DNA of 64,000 bases from Desulfoferrobacter suflitae (lineage in GTDB: Bacteria > Desulfobacterota > Syntrophobacteria > Syntrophobacterales > Syntrophobacteraceae). Below are positions 1-7,644 of this stretch, piece after piece; the stretch's first letter is position 1; every line of letters starts with the position of its first letter. Location: positions 412,828 to 476,827 of the forward strand of contig NZ_JAIBKA010000004.1 in assembly GCF_022603395.1 (NCBI RefSeq), written 5' to 3'. The notes beneath the pieces were generated by a model. The model had not been told where the DNA came from. It saw only the letters and a list, made by a program, of their open reading frames with translations, and ran no database searches. A program made the position numbers and the translations under genes.

Positions 1-84
1 GACCGGCTGTAGAAGAGTGACCATGGGGCCGGTGCACCATCTGTTCGCGGTAGCCGGCGGACCTGCCCTGGCTTGCCCTGGAAA

Positions 85-183
85 GTGGGCGACGGGGGTC
101 TTCCGGGTCCGCCGCCCACACGGCAGGTGAGTGTCGGCCGCCTGCACCAGGGCGGGAAGCAGATTCCCGCCTTTGTGTGTGTG
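85..183 (+). terminator. Two hairpins before livH, the second terminator- or attenuator-like
   Basis: A first stem pairs GTGGGCG (85-91) with CGCCCAC (113-119). A second pairs GGCGGGAA (151-158) with TTCCCGCC (164-171) around a 5-base loop and runs into TTTGTGTGTGT. The second has the form of an intrinsic terminator but with a broken T-tract, so it may be leaky. In liv operons the binding-protein gene often precedes livH, and a partial terminator there keeps permease levels below binding-protein levels. That gene would lie left of the window, so this reading is inference. A TAG at 10-12 could be its stop codon, but nothing upstream is visible to confirm it. Confidence 0.5.
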
Positions 184-205
184 GTGTTGTTGGAGGGAGG
201 TCCCT

Positions 206-1138
206 TTGAATATTGATACCTTGGTGCAGAATCTCCTGAATGCTCTCCAATGGGGCAGCTTTTATGCCCTGATCGCCCTGGGCTACACTCTGGTCTACGG
301 AGTGCTGCTCCTTATCAATTTTGCCCACGGCGACATTTTCATGGTAGGGGCGTACATCGGCTTTTTTCTGGCGACCTTTCTGCTGGGGCAGTACGCATTG
401 GCCCTGCCGTTTTCCCTGCCTCCCCATGTCATTTTCCTGGTGACCCTCCTGCTCACCATGATCCTGACCGCTTTTGCGGGTGTCACCCTGGAAAGGGTGG
501 CGTACCGACCTTTACGCCGCAAGGGTGTCAATCGACTGTATGTGGTCATCACCGCCCTCATGTGCGGTCTCATCCTGGAAAACGGCAACCTGGCGCTGCT
601 GGGAGCGAATCGCCGCAATTTTCCGCAACTTTTGGACAACACGGTCTATTCCCTTGGTGGAGTCACCTTCAGCGATGTGAAGCTGCTGGTCATTTTTGCC
701 ACCATTGCCGTTTTCCTGCTGCTCGAAACGATTGTCAGAAAAACCAAGTTGGGCATGGCCATGCGCGCCATTTCCTATGATCGCATGGCCGTTCCCCTCA
801 TGGGCATACCGGTGGATACGGTGATTGTCTTCACCTTCGCCCTCGGTTCCTCCATGGCGGCCCTTGCGGGGGTTCTGTTTGCGACGGCATACCCCGTCCT
901 GGAGCCGTATATGGGCGCCCTGGTTGGATGGAAAGCCTTCATTGCTGCGGTGATCGGCGGCATCGGTGAAATTCGCGGAGCTTTTGCAGGCGGGTTTTTG
1001 CTTGGGTTCGTGGAAATTTTTGTGGCGGCATTTTTCCCGTCAACTTTACGCGATCTCATAGCCTTCAGCATTCTGCTGGTTTTTTTGAGCATCAAACCGA
1101 CCGGGATTTTTGGCGTTGCCCGGGCCACCAAGATTTAA
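206..1138 (+). CDS. livH: Branched-chain amino acid ABC transporter, permease LivH
   Basis: One of two inner-membrane permease subunits of a high-affinity branched-chain (or related) amino acid importer, about 310 residues with many hydrophobic segments. The N-terminal stretch GSFYALIALGYTLVYGVLLL and the conserved loop GWKAFIAAVIGGIGEIRGA are characteristic of LivH. I chose a TTG start at 206 because GGAGGGAGG lies at 192-200 directly before it; an upstream GTG at 131 would add a non-conserved Cys/Arg-rich leader. It is followed closely by livM, livG and livF, so it is the first visible gene of a livHMGF operon. The usual family length is about 290-310 residues. Confidence 0.93.
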   Translation: MNIDTLVQNLLNALQWGSFYALIALGYTLVYGVLLLINFAHGDIFMVGAYIGFFLATFLLGQYALALPFSLPPHVIFLVTLLLTMILTAFAGVTLERVAYRPLRRKGVNRLYVVITALMCGLILENGNLALLGANRRNFPQLLDNTVYSLGGVTFSDVKLLVIFATIAVFLLLETIVRKTKLGMAMRAISYDRMAVPLMGIPVDTVIVFTFALGSSMAALAGVLFATAYPVLEPYMGALVGWKAFIAAVIGGIGEIRGAFAGGFLLGFVEIFVAAFFPSTLRDLIAFSILLVFLSIKPTGIFGVARATKI

Positions 1139-1154
1139 GGTTCAGGACTAAGAG

Positions 1155-2180
1155 ATGCGCAAATATTCTTCGCACCTGCTCTACGGGTCGTTCTGCCTGC
1201 TGATCTTGATCGCCGTTCAGGAAAATTTTTTAAATGCTTACCTGCAGCTGATCATTATGTTCATGGGAGTGAACATCATTCTGTCCACCTCGCTGAACCT
1301 GGTGAACGGCTACATGGGCGAATTTTCCGTGGGCCATGCCGGTTTCATGGCAGTGGGGGCCTATGTTACTTCGGTTTTGAATGTTTGGCTGTTTACCTCG
1401 GATCGCGTGTTCGGACCGGCGGTGCTGCCTGCCGGCAGCGTGATCTACCTGTTCCCGGTGACGCTCCTGATGGGTGGCATCGTGGCGGCTCTGGTAGGCT
1501 TACTGGTGGCTATCCCATCGTTCAAGACACGAGGTGATTACCTGGCCATCATCACTCTGGCAGTCAATTACATCGTCAAGAGCGCCATTGAAAATATCCA
1601 GGTGATTGGCGGCGCACGGGGATTCATGGGGATGCGCAACATTGTCAGCTCGATGCACGAGGTGGTCAATGTGCCGTGGGTCATGATCTGGATCTTTGCG
1701 GGAACGGGTTTTTCCGTCTGGCTCATCCATCGATTTGTGACTTCCACCTATGGAAAAGGCATTGTGGCGGTTCGAGACGACGAGATTGCGGCCAATATCA
1801 TGGGGGTGAACACGCGTCGCATGAAAATGGTGGCCTTCATGCTCTCCTCAGGACTGGCGGGGATTGCGGGAGGACTCTTTGCCCACATTTTGGGCTACAT
1901 CAATCCCGGCAGTTTCACCATCATGAAGTCGACCGAGGTCATGGTGATGGTCTATCTGGGTGGCATGGGTTCTTTGAGCGGGTCGGTTTTGAGTGCCGTC
2001 GGTTTCACCATCATTCTTGAACTGTTTCGACCGTTGCAGGTAATCAAGTGGGTGGCGATCCCGCTGCTCTTGATCCTGCTCATGTTGTTCCGTCCCGAGG
2101 GTTTACTGGGCCATCGCGAGCTCACCGATGTATTCCCGCGCCTGCGCCGTATCTTTGTTCCCCAAGGAAAACGAGCATAG
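1155..2180 (+). CDS. livM: Branched-chain amino acid ABC transporter, permease LivM
   Basis: Second permease subunit of the Liv importer, 341 residues and strongly hydrophobic. It shows the LivM hallmarks LNLVNGYMGEFSVGHAGFM near residue 50 and RDDEIAANIMGVNTRRMKM after the central membrane segments, the cytoplasmic coupling region that contacts the ATPases. The C-terminus has the VMVYLGGMGSLSGSV loop. Start ATG 1155 lies 16 bases after the livH stop. The livG start is 2 bases after its stop, which fits one operon. It should pair with LivH and with the LivG/LivF ATPases encoded next. Confidence 0.94.
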   Translation: MRKYSSHLLYGSFCLLILIAVQENFLNAYLQLIIMFMGVNIILSTSLNLVNGYMGEFSVGHAGFMAVGAYVTSVLNVWLFTSDRVFGPAVLPAGSVIYLFPVTLLMGGIVAALVGLLVAIPSFKTRGDYLAIITLAVNYIVKSAIENIQVIGGARGFMGMRNIVSSMHEVVNVPWVMIWIFAGTGFSVWLIHRFVTSTYGKGIVAVRDDEIAANIMGVNTRRMKMVAFMLSSGLAGIAGGLFAHILGYINPGSFTIMKSTEVMVMVYLGGMGSLSGSVLSAVGFTIILELFRPLQVIKWVAIPLLLILLMLFRPEGLLGHRELTDVFPRLRRIFVPQGKRA

Positions 2181-2182
2181 CC

Positions 2183-2959
2183 ATGGCGATTCTGGAAGTA
2201 AGAAATCTCACGCATTTTTTTGGCGGATTGAGAGCCGTTTTCAAGTTCGATCTGGCTCTGCAGGAAGGGGAGGTGCTCGGCCTGATCGGGCCCAACGGCG
2301 CCGGCAAGACGACGGTTTTCAATTTGGTGAGCGGATTCTACCATCCGACGGAAGGCGACATTTGTTTTCGCGGCAATGAGATTGTGCGGCTTCGTCCGCA
2401 TGAAGTCACCGCCCTTGGAATGGCCCGAACCTTTCAAAACATTCGTTTGTGGAATACCCTCACGGTGTTTGAAAATCTTTGTATTTCGCAGCATTCAAAG
2501 CTTGGCTACGGAATCCTGGGGACCATCTTTCGGAGCAGGGGGTTCCGCACGAGCGAGCGATGCATCCGCAAGACGGCGGAAGAAATACTGGATATTTTGA
2601 GCTTGCGGCATTATGCCAATGAGTATCCAAAGAATTTGCCCTATGGGCTGCAACGGCGCATTGAAATCGGGCGGGCGCTGGCCATGCGCCCCCATCTGCT
2701 CATGCTGGACGAACCCGCTGCAGGCATGAATCCTGGGGAAGTAGACCAATTGATTGAACTCATCACATGGATCAGAGATAAGTTCCAGCTGACCATCTGG
2801 CTCATTGAACATCACATGCGCGTTGTGATGAATATTTGTGAACGAATCGTGGTCCTGGATTTCGGTGAAACCATTGCTCAGGGAACTCCCGAGGAGATCC
2901 GGCAAGATCCGAGAGTGATTCAGGCCTATCTTGGAGATGCGGATTCGATCGATGCTTGA
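2183..2959 (+). CDS. livG: Branched-chain amino acid ABC transporter, ATPase LivG
   Basis: Cytoplasmic ATP-hydrolysing subunit of the Liv importer, 258 residues. Walker A is GPNGAGKTT, the signature region is the LivG-type YGLQRRIEIGRALA instead of LSGGQ, and Walker B is LLMLDEPAAGMNP, followed by a switch-region H in LIEHHMRVV. The characteristic LivG text RTFQNIRLW is present. I take ATG 2183 as start because the sequence from MAILEVRNLTHFFGG is the conserved N-terminus; earlier codons overlap the end of livM. Its stop overlaps the livF start by 8 bases, implying translational coupling of the two ATPases. Confidence 0.94.
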   Translation: MAILEVRNLTHFFGGLRAVFKFDLALQEGEVLGLIGPNGAGKTTVFNLVSGFYHPTEGDICFRGNEIVRLRPHEVTALGMARTFQNIRLWNTLTVFENLCISQHSKLGYGILGTIFRSRGFRTSERCIRKTAEEILDILSLRHYANEYPKNLPYGLQRRIEIGRALAMRPHLLMLDEPAAGMNPGEVDQLIELITWIRDKFQLTIWLIEHHMRVVMNICERIVVLDFGETIAQGTPEEIRQDPRVIQAYLGDADSIDA

Positions 2960-3671
2960 AGTTGCTAACCTGCATGTTCGCTATGGCAATATTGAAGCCT
3001 TGCACGGAGTATCCTTTCAGGTCAAAGAAGGGGAAGTGGTGGCCCTGCTCGGCGCAAACGGGGCGGGAAAATCCACCACGCTGTTGAGCATCATGCGACT
3101 GGTTCCACCCGAGGGACCGGTGGTCACCCAGGGAGCGATCCGCTTCAATGGGAAAGACCTGCTGCCGGTTCCCGCTCACGCCGTCGTCGCCCAATGCGGG
3201 ATCGGGCTGGTGCCCGAAGGGCGGCATATTTTCGGCAACCTGAGCGTGCTGGAAAACCTCAAGCTGGCGACATATGCGCGCAAGGATGCCGACCAAATTG
3301 AACGCGACTACGCGAGAGTCTTCTCGCTGTTTCCGCGCCTGGCGGATCGAAAACATCAGCGGGGAGATACTCTGAGTGGCGGAGAGCAGCAGATGCTGGC
3401 CATGGGCAGGGCCTTCATGAGCGGCGTGCGCTTTATCCTGCTGGATGAGCCTTCCATGGGACTCGCCCCTCTTCTCATGCAGGAGCTGTTCCGGGTCCTG
3501 AAAGAGCTCAATGAGGCCGGCACCACTATCCTGCTGGTCGAACAAAATGCCCATCTGGCGCTGAAGTATGCCCACCGGGCCTATGTTATGGAGACGGGAC
3601 GGATTGTCCTGGAGGGCAACGCGCAGGAGTTGGCCGAAGACGCTGACATGAAAAGGGCCTACCTGGGTTGA
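2952..3671 (+). CDS. livF: Branched-chain amino acid ABC transporter, ATPase LivF
   Basis: Second ATPase of the Liv importer, 239 residues. Walker A is GANGAGKST, the signature is LSGGEQQMLAMGRA, Walker B is FILLDEPSMGLAP, and the LivF-type VPEGRHIFGNLSVLENL follows Walker A. The C-terminus ends in YLG as in most LivF proteins. The chosen start, MLEVANLHVRYG at 2952, overlaps the end of livG by 8 bases. It heterodimerises with LivG below the LivHM channel. serA begins 18 bases downstream and may share the transcript. Confidence 0.94.
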   Translation: MLEVANLHVRYGNIEALHGVSFQVKEGEVVALLGANGAGKSTTLLSIMRLVPPEGPVVTQGAIRFNGKDLLPVPAHAVVAQCGIGLVPEGRHIFGNLSVLENLKLATYARKDADQIERDYARVFSLFPRLADRKHQRGDTLSGGEQQMLAMGRAFMSGVRFILLDEPSMGLAPLLMQELFRVLKELNEAGTTILLVEQNAHLALKYAHRAYVMETGRIVLEGNAQELAEDADMKRAYLG

Positions 3672-3689
3672 CAACAGAGGTTGAACGCT

Positions 3690-5270
3690 ATGAAAATCTT
3701 GGTTTGTGACGGATTGCATGATGCTGGGGTTGCTCTCTTTCAAGCGGTGGAAGGTTTTGCCGTAGACATGCCGGATCAGCTTTCCGCAGAAGAAATCAAG
3801 GCCATTCTTCCTGATTACGATGCCATGATCGTGCGCAGTCGCACCAGGGTCAGCGACGATCTACTGGCAAATTCCCGCAATCTCAAGGTGATCGGACGCG
3901 CCGGAACCGGGGTGGACAACATCGATGTTCAAACGGCCAGCACTCGCGGCATCCTCGTGATGAATACCCCGGGAGCCAATGCCATGGCCGCCGCGGAGCA
4001 CACCATCGCGCTCATGCTGGGACTGGCCAGACACATCCCGCAGGCTACCCAATCCTTGCGCGAGGGGCGCTGGGAAAAAAAACGCTTCATGGGCACCGAG
4101 CTTTACCAGCAGACGCTGGGGGTGATCGGTCTGGGGAAAATTGGCGCAATCGTCGCTGATCGGGCCATCGGTATGAAGATGGACGTGCTTGGCTACGATC
4201 CCTACATCAGTCCTGAGGCAGCAGCTATTTTGGGCGTCGAGTGGGTGCCCCTGGAGGAACTGCTGGCCCGCTCTGATTTCATTACGGTGCACACGCCGCT
4301 GACTCCGGAAACACGCCATGTCCTCAATCGGGAGAACCTTGCCAGGACCAAGCCGGGAGTGAGAATCATCAATTGTGCGCGAGGCGGTTTGATTGATGAA
4401 ACGGCGTTGCACGAATATTTGCTCAAGGGGCATGTGGCTGGAGCGGCACTCGATGTATTCGAAAAGGAACCCCCTCAGGGAAGCCCCTTGCTCGAACTGG
4501 AAAATGTCATCTTTACTCCGCATCTCGGAGCTTCCAGCTATCAGGCCCAGGCCAATGTTGCGCGTGCCATCGCTTCGCAAATGGTTGACTATCTGCAGTA
4601 CGGGATCATTCGCAATGCCGTCAACTTTCCGTCCATGCGCCGCCGGGACTACGAAAAAATACGGCCGTTTCTGATTCTCGCCGAAAAACTGGGAAGACTG
4701 CAGGGACAACTCTGTTCCCCCATCAATCGCCTGGAGATCGAATACAATGGTCCGGCGTTCGAAGACGTCCCGCTGGAACCCCTGACCCAGACGACCATCA
4801 AGGGAATGCTTGATCCCATTCTGGCGGAGAAGGTCAATTTGGTGAACGCCCACTTGCTTCTCAAAGAGCGGCAAATCGAGCTGATTACCGCGACGACGTC
4901 GGAAAAGAGGGGGTATACCGGTCTGATCACCGTGAGAGTGAGGGGGCAGACGGGCGAATTATCGGCTGCCGGAACCGTCTTTCCCGGTGACGAAATGCGC
5001 CTGGTCTGGCTCAACGATTACCGGCTTGAATCCGAGTTGGAAGGCATCAATCTGCTGGTCAACAACTGGGACAAACCCGGCACCATCGGATTGATAGGGA
5101 CGACTCTGGGCAGCTACAATGTCAACATAGCCAATATGCATCTGGCTCGAACGCCGGAAAAAGATAAAGCAATCGCCATCATCCGACTGGACAATGAGGC
5201 CCCTCAGGAGGCTTTGAACATCCTGCAGAACCACCCCAACATTATATTCGTCCAGCAGGTCTGGTTGTAG
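3690..5270 (+). CDS. serA: D-3-phosphoglycerate dehydrogenase
   Basis: Catalyses the first step of serine synthesis, oxidising 3-phosphoglycerate to 3-phosphohydroxypyruvate with NAD. It is the long form (526 residues). An N-terminal substrate domain is followed by a Rossmann fold with GLGKIGAIVADRA, the catalytic Arg in NCARGGLIDE, and the catalytic His in TPHLGASS. A middle ASB-type domain comes next, then a C-terminal ACT domain from about residue 450 (KPGTIGLIGTTLGSYNVNI) that usually binds serine for feedback control. ATG 3690 is preferred over TTG 3681 because MKILVCDG is the conserved beginning. It lies only 18 bases after livF on the same strand. Confidence 0.95.
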   Translation: MKILVCDGLHDAGVALFQAVEGFAVDMPDQLSAEEIKAILPDYDAMIVRSRTRVSDDLLANSRNLKVIGRAGTGVDNIDVQTASTRGILVMNTPGANAMAAAEHTIALMLGLARHIPQATQSLREGRWEKKRFMGTELYQQTLGVIGLGKIGAIVADRAIGMKMDVLGYDPYISPEAAAILGVEWVPLEELLARSDFITVHTPLTPETRHVLNRENLARTKPGVRIINCARGGLIDETALHEYLLKGHVAGAALDVFEKEPPQGSPLLELENVIFTPHLGASSYQAQANVARAIASQMVDYLQYGIIRNAVNFPSMRRRDYEKIRPFLILAEKLGRLQGQLCSPINRLEIEYNGPAFEDVPLEPLTQTTIKGMLDPILAEKVNLVNAHLLLKERQIELITATTSEKRGYTGLITVRVRGQTGELSAAGTVFPGDEMRLVWLNDYRLESELEGINLLVNNWDKPGTIGLIGTTLGSYNVNIANMHLARTPEKDKAIAIIRLDNEAPQEALNILQNHPNIIFVQQVWL

Positions 5271-5592
5271 TCCGGTATTCAGGCTGGGGCGGAATGGGCC
5301 GGGTTTTGGGGTCTGCCTTGCAGGAAGCCGCAAAAAAAAGTTGACCCCGCTTGACTGGAGGGGGATTGTCAGGCGGGGTCAGGAGGGGTTAGGAGAAGGC
5401 GACTTAACGTCAACCTTAAATTTACAGTAACCACCTCAAATGCAAAATTCAAGACCCGCTGGAAACTATTTTTTGTTCCTTGCAGGGGCTTGATTTTGAT
5501 CCATGAACCAAGGCCTCCAAGATAATGTTTCTGGCGTTGGATTCTGTGCCTCAACCCGGCCTGCCTGGAAACCAAAATTATTTTTTTGAACA
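5271..5592 (-). terminator. Serine dehydrogenase/aminotransferase gap with a minus-strand terminator
   Basis: This gap separates two convergent genes. TGACCCCGC (5342-5350) pairs perfectly with GCGGGGTCA (5373-5381). Read on the minus strand, the stem is followed by an uninterrupted run of eight T (the A-run at 5332-5339). That is a standard intrinsic terminator for the ilvE transcript, placed about 210 bases after its stop codon. I see no convincing gene in the rest; an 83-codon minus-strand frame at 5369-5620 overlaps the end of ilvE and has no ribosome site. Confidence 0.65.
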
Positions 5593-6672
5593 CTAACCTA
5601 TGCTTACCGGGCGCACCCAAGCGAATGGATCATCCTTTTCGCCATACTGAATGGCGACAATTTCATCGTAAAACTTTTGGGACCATTCACCAACGGAGCC
5701 ATCCTGAATGCGGAACAGCTCGTTTTTGTAGCTCAGTTCGCCTACTGGTGAAATGACCGCAGCGGTTCCGGTGCCAAAAATTTCCTTCATGTTTCCGGAT
5801 CGGATCGAGTCGATCACCTCGGTGATGGAAATGAGTCTTTCGGTGACCTTGAGTCCCCAGTGGCGAGCAAGTTCGATCACCGAATCGCGGGTGACTCCCG
5901 GGAGAATTGAGCCTGTCAGGGGAGGCGTTACCAGTTCGTCATCCAATCGGAAAAAGATGTTCATGGTTCCGACTTCTTCCACGTACTGTTTCTCAATGCC
6001 GTCGAGCCATAAAACCTGCGTGAATCCATTTTTTTTGGCCGTTTCCGCCGCGTACAGACTGGCGGCATAGTTGGCCATGGTCTTAGCCTCGCCGACGCCG
6101 CCTCGCACCGCGCGCACAAATTCGTCCGAAACAAATATTTTGATGGGATTGAATCCCTCGGCATAATAGGCAGCAACCGGTCCGGTAATAATGAAGTAAA
6201 GATATTGATGGGCGGGTCTTACTCCCAAAGCGGGTTCCGTTGCGATCATTGTCGGCCGGATGTAGAGTGAGGATCCGACGCTGTGAGGAATCCAATCCAC
6301 ATCAAGCCTCAGAAGGGTTTCAAAAATCTTTGCCTGAGCGTCCAGGTCGACTTCCGGCATGCACATTCGGCGGGCGGAGCGATTGAATCTCTGCCAGTTC
6401 TTCTCCGGTCTGAAAAGCAGAATTCTGCCGTCACGGCAACGGTAGGCTTTCAAGCCTTCAAAAATACCCTGTCCGTAGTGCAGCACCATGGCCGCCGGAT
6501 CGAAATGGAGATCCTGATAAGGCCTGATGCGGGCATTGTTCCAGCCTTTCGGGACCTGATAGTCCATCAGGAACATATGATCGCTGAACGTCTTGCCGAA
6601 AACCAGCTTACTCTCATCCTTTGGTTTCAGTCGCCTCTGTGCCGGTTCTGCAGTCCGAATGTCGATTTCCAT
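5593..6672 (-). CDS. ilvE: Branched-chain amino acid aminotransferase
   Basis: PLP-dependent fold-type IV aminotransferase that interconverts leucine, isoleucine and valine with their 2-oxo acids using glutamate/2-oxoglutarate. The 359-residue length fits the longer (class II, eukaryote-like) branch. Visible motifs are FEGLKAYRCRDGRILLFRP near residue 75, the PLP-lysine region GGVGEAKTMANYA near 190-200, TQVLWLDG, and GTMNIFF plus GTGTAAVISPVGEL, which bind the phosphate. It lies 53 bases downstream of an amino-acid ABC ATPase gene on the same strand, and its neighbours across the gap are the liv importer and serA, so this end of the window concentrates amino-acid traffic. Confidence 0.93.
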   Translation of the reverse strand: MEIDIRTAEPAQRRLKPKDESKLVFGKTFSDHMFLMDYQVPKGWNNARIRPYQDLHFDPAAMVLHYGQGIFEGLKAYRCRDGRILLFRPEKNWQRFNRSARRMCMPEVDLDAQAKIFETLLRLDVDWIPHSVGSSLYIRPTMIATEPALGVRPAHQYLYFIITGPVAAYYAEGFNPIKIFVSDEFVRAVRGGVGEAKTMANYAASLYAAETAKKNGFTQVLWLDGIEKQYVEEVGTMNIFFRLDDELVTPPLTGSILPGVTRDSVIELARHWGLKVTERLISITEVIDSIRSGNMKEIFGTGTAAVISPVGELSYKNELFRIQDGSVGEWSQKFYDEIVAIQYGEKDDPFAWVRPVSIG

Positions 6673-6725
6673 CTGCTGCCCTCTCTATTAGAAATTGTGC
6701 GTTGCTCCAGCGGTGAATTAGTGCG

Positions 6726-7454
6726 CTAGTGAGACAATATCTTACTCAAGAACGACTTGGTACGATCGTGTTGCGGATTGGTAAAAAAGTCCACCGGCGG
6801 TGCACTTTCAACCAATCGACCTGCGTCCATAAACACCACCCGGTGGGCTACCTCTCGGGCAAAGCCCATTTCATGGGTGACGACCACCATGGTCATGCCT
6901 TCGGTAGCGAGCTTGCGCATGACGTCCAGCACTTCGTTGATCATTTCCGGATCCAGGGCGGAGGTGGGTTCGTCGAACAGCATAATCTTGGGACGCATGG
7001 CCAAACCGCGCGCAATGGCGACGCGCTGTTGCTGTCCCCCGGAAAGTTGAGCCGGGTAGCTGGAGGCCTTTTCCCGGATGCCGACCTTTTCCAGCAGCTC
7101 CATGGACAGCGCCTGGGCTTGCCTCCTTTTCATCTTGCGTACCTTGACAGGAGCAAGGGTAACATTTTCCAGCACCGTCATATGCGGGTAGAGGTTGAAC
7201 TGCTGGAACACGAAACCGATCTCCGCCCTGAGGCGCGTGATATCGGTGCGCGGATCCTTCAGGGACATGTTGTCGACTATGATTTCCCCCTCCTGGATCG
7301 GTTCCAATCGGTTTATGCAGCGAATCATGGTGCTCTTGCCCGAGCCGCTTGGACCGCAAATGACGACCACTTCCCCCGTTTCGACGGAGAAGTTGATGTC
7401 GTTGAGCACGTGAAGCTGCTTAAACCACTTGTGAACGTTCTTGAAGGTAATCAT
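6726..7454 (-). CDS. Polar amino acid ABC transporter ATP-binding protein, GlnQ type
   Basis: Cytosolic ATPase of a polar-amino-acid (PAAT family) importer, 242 residues. Walker [17 protein letters not shown]-loop [16 protein letters not shown], signature [16 protein letters not shown], Walker [14 protein letters not shown] and switch His in [10 protein letters not shown] all match GlnQ/HisP/ArtP. No permease or binding protein lies beside it; the only binding proteins in the window that would suit it are at 45.2 and 53.9 kb. It precedes ilvE by 53 bases and probably shares a transcript with it. Substrate cannot be told from sequence. Confidence 0.9.
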   Translation of the reverse strand: MITFKNVHKWFKQLHVLNDINFSVETGEVVVICGPSGSGKSTMIRCINRLEPIQEGEIIVDNMSLKDPRTDITRLRAEIGFVFQQFNLYPHMTVLENVTLAPVKVRKMKRRQAQALSMELLEKVGIREKASSYPAQLSGGQQQRVAIARGLAMRPKIMLFDEPTSALDPEMINEVLDVMRKLATEGMTMVVVTHEMGFAREVAHRVVFMDAGRLVESAPPVDFFTNPQHDRTKSFLSKILSH

Positions 7455-7644
7455 TTAACAAGCCCGAATGCGCGTCGCCGCCAGGGACACTCGCCACAGC
7501 CCTTCCCTTCTATTCCTCACTTCCGCCACTTGTCAACTACGAGTTTGCGGCGCAACGCAAAAAATCCCGTGACATGAGTCATAGGGGTTTTCCGTGCTGC
7601 GGCGGACTTGCGGCTTGCGGCCACTCAATTGTGTAGCGCCGTCC

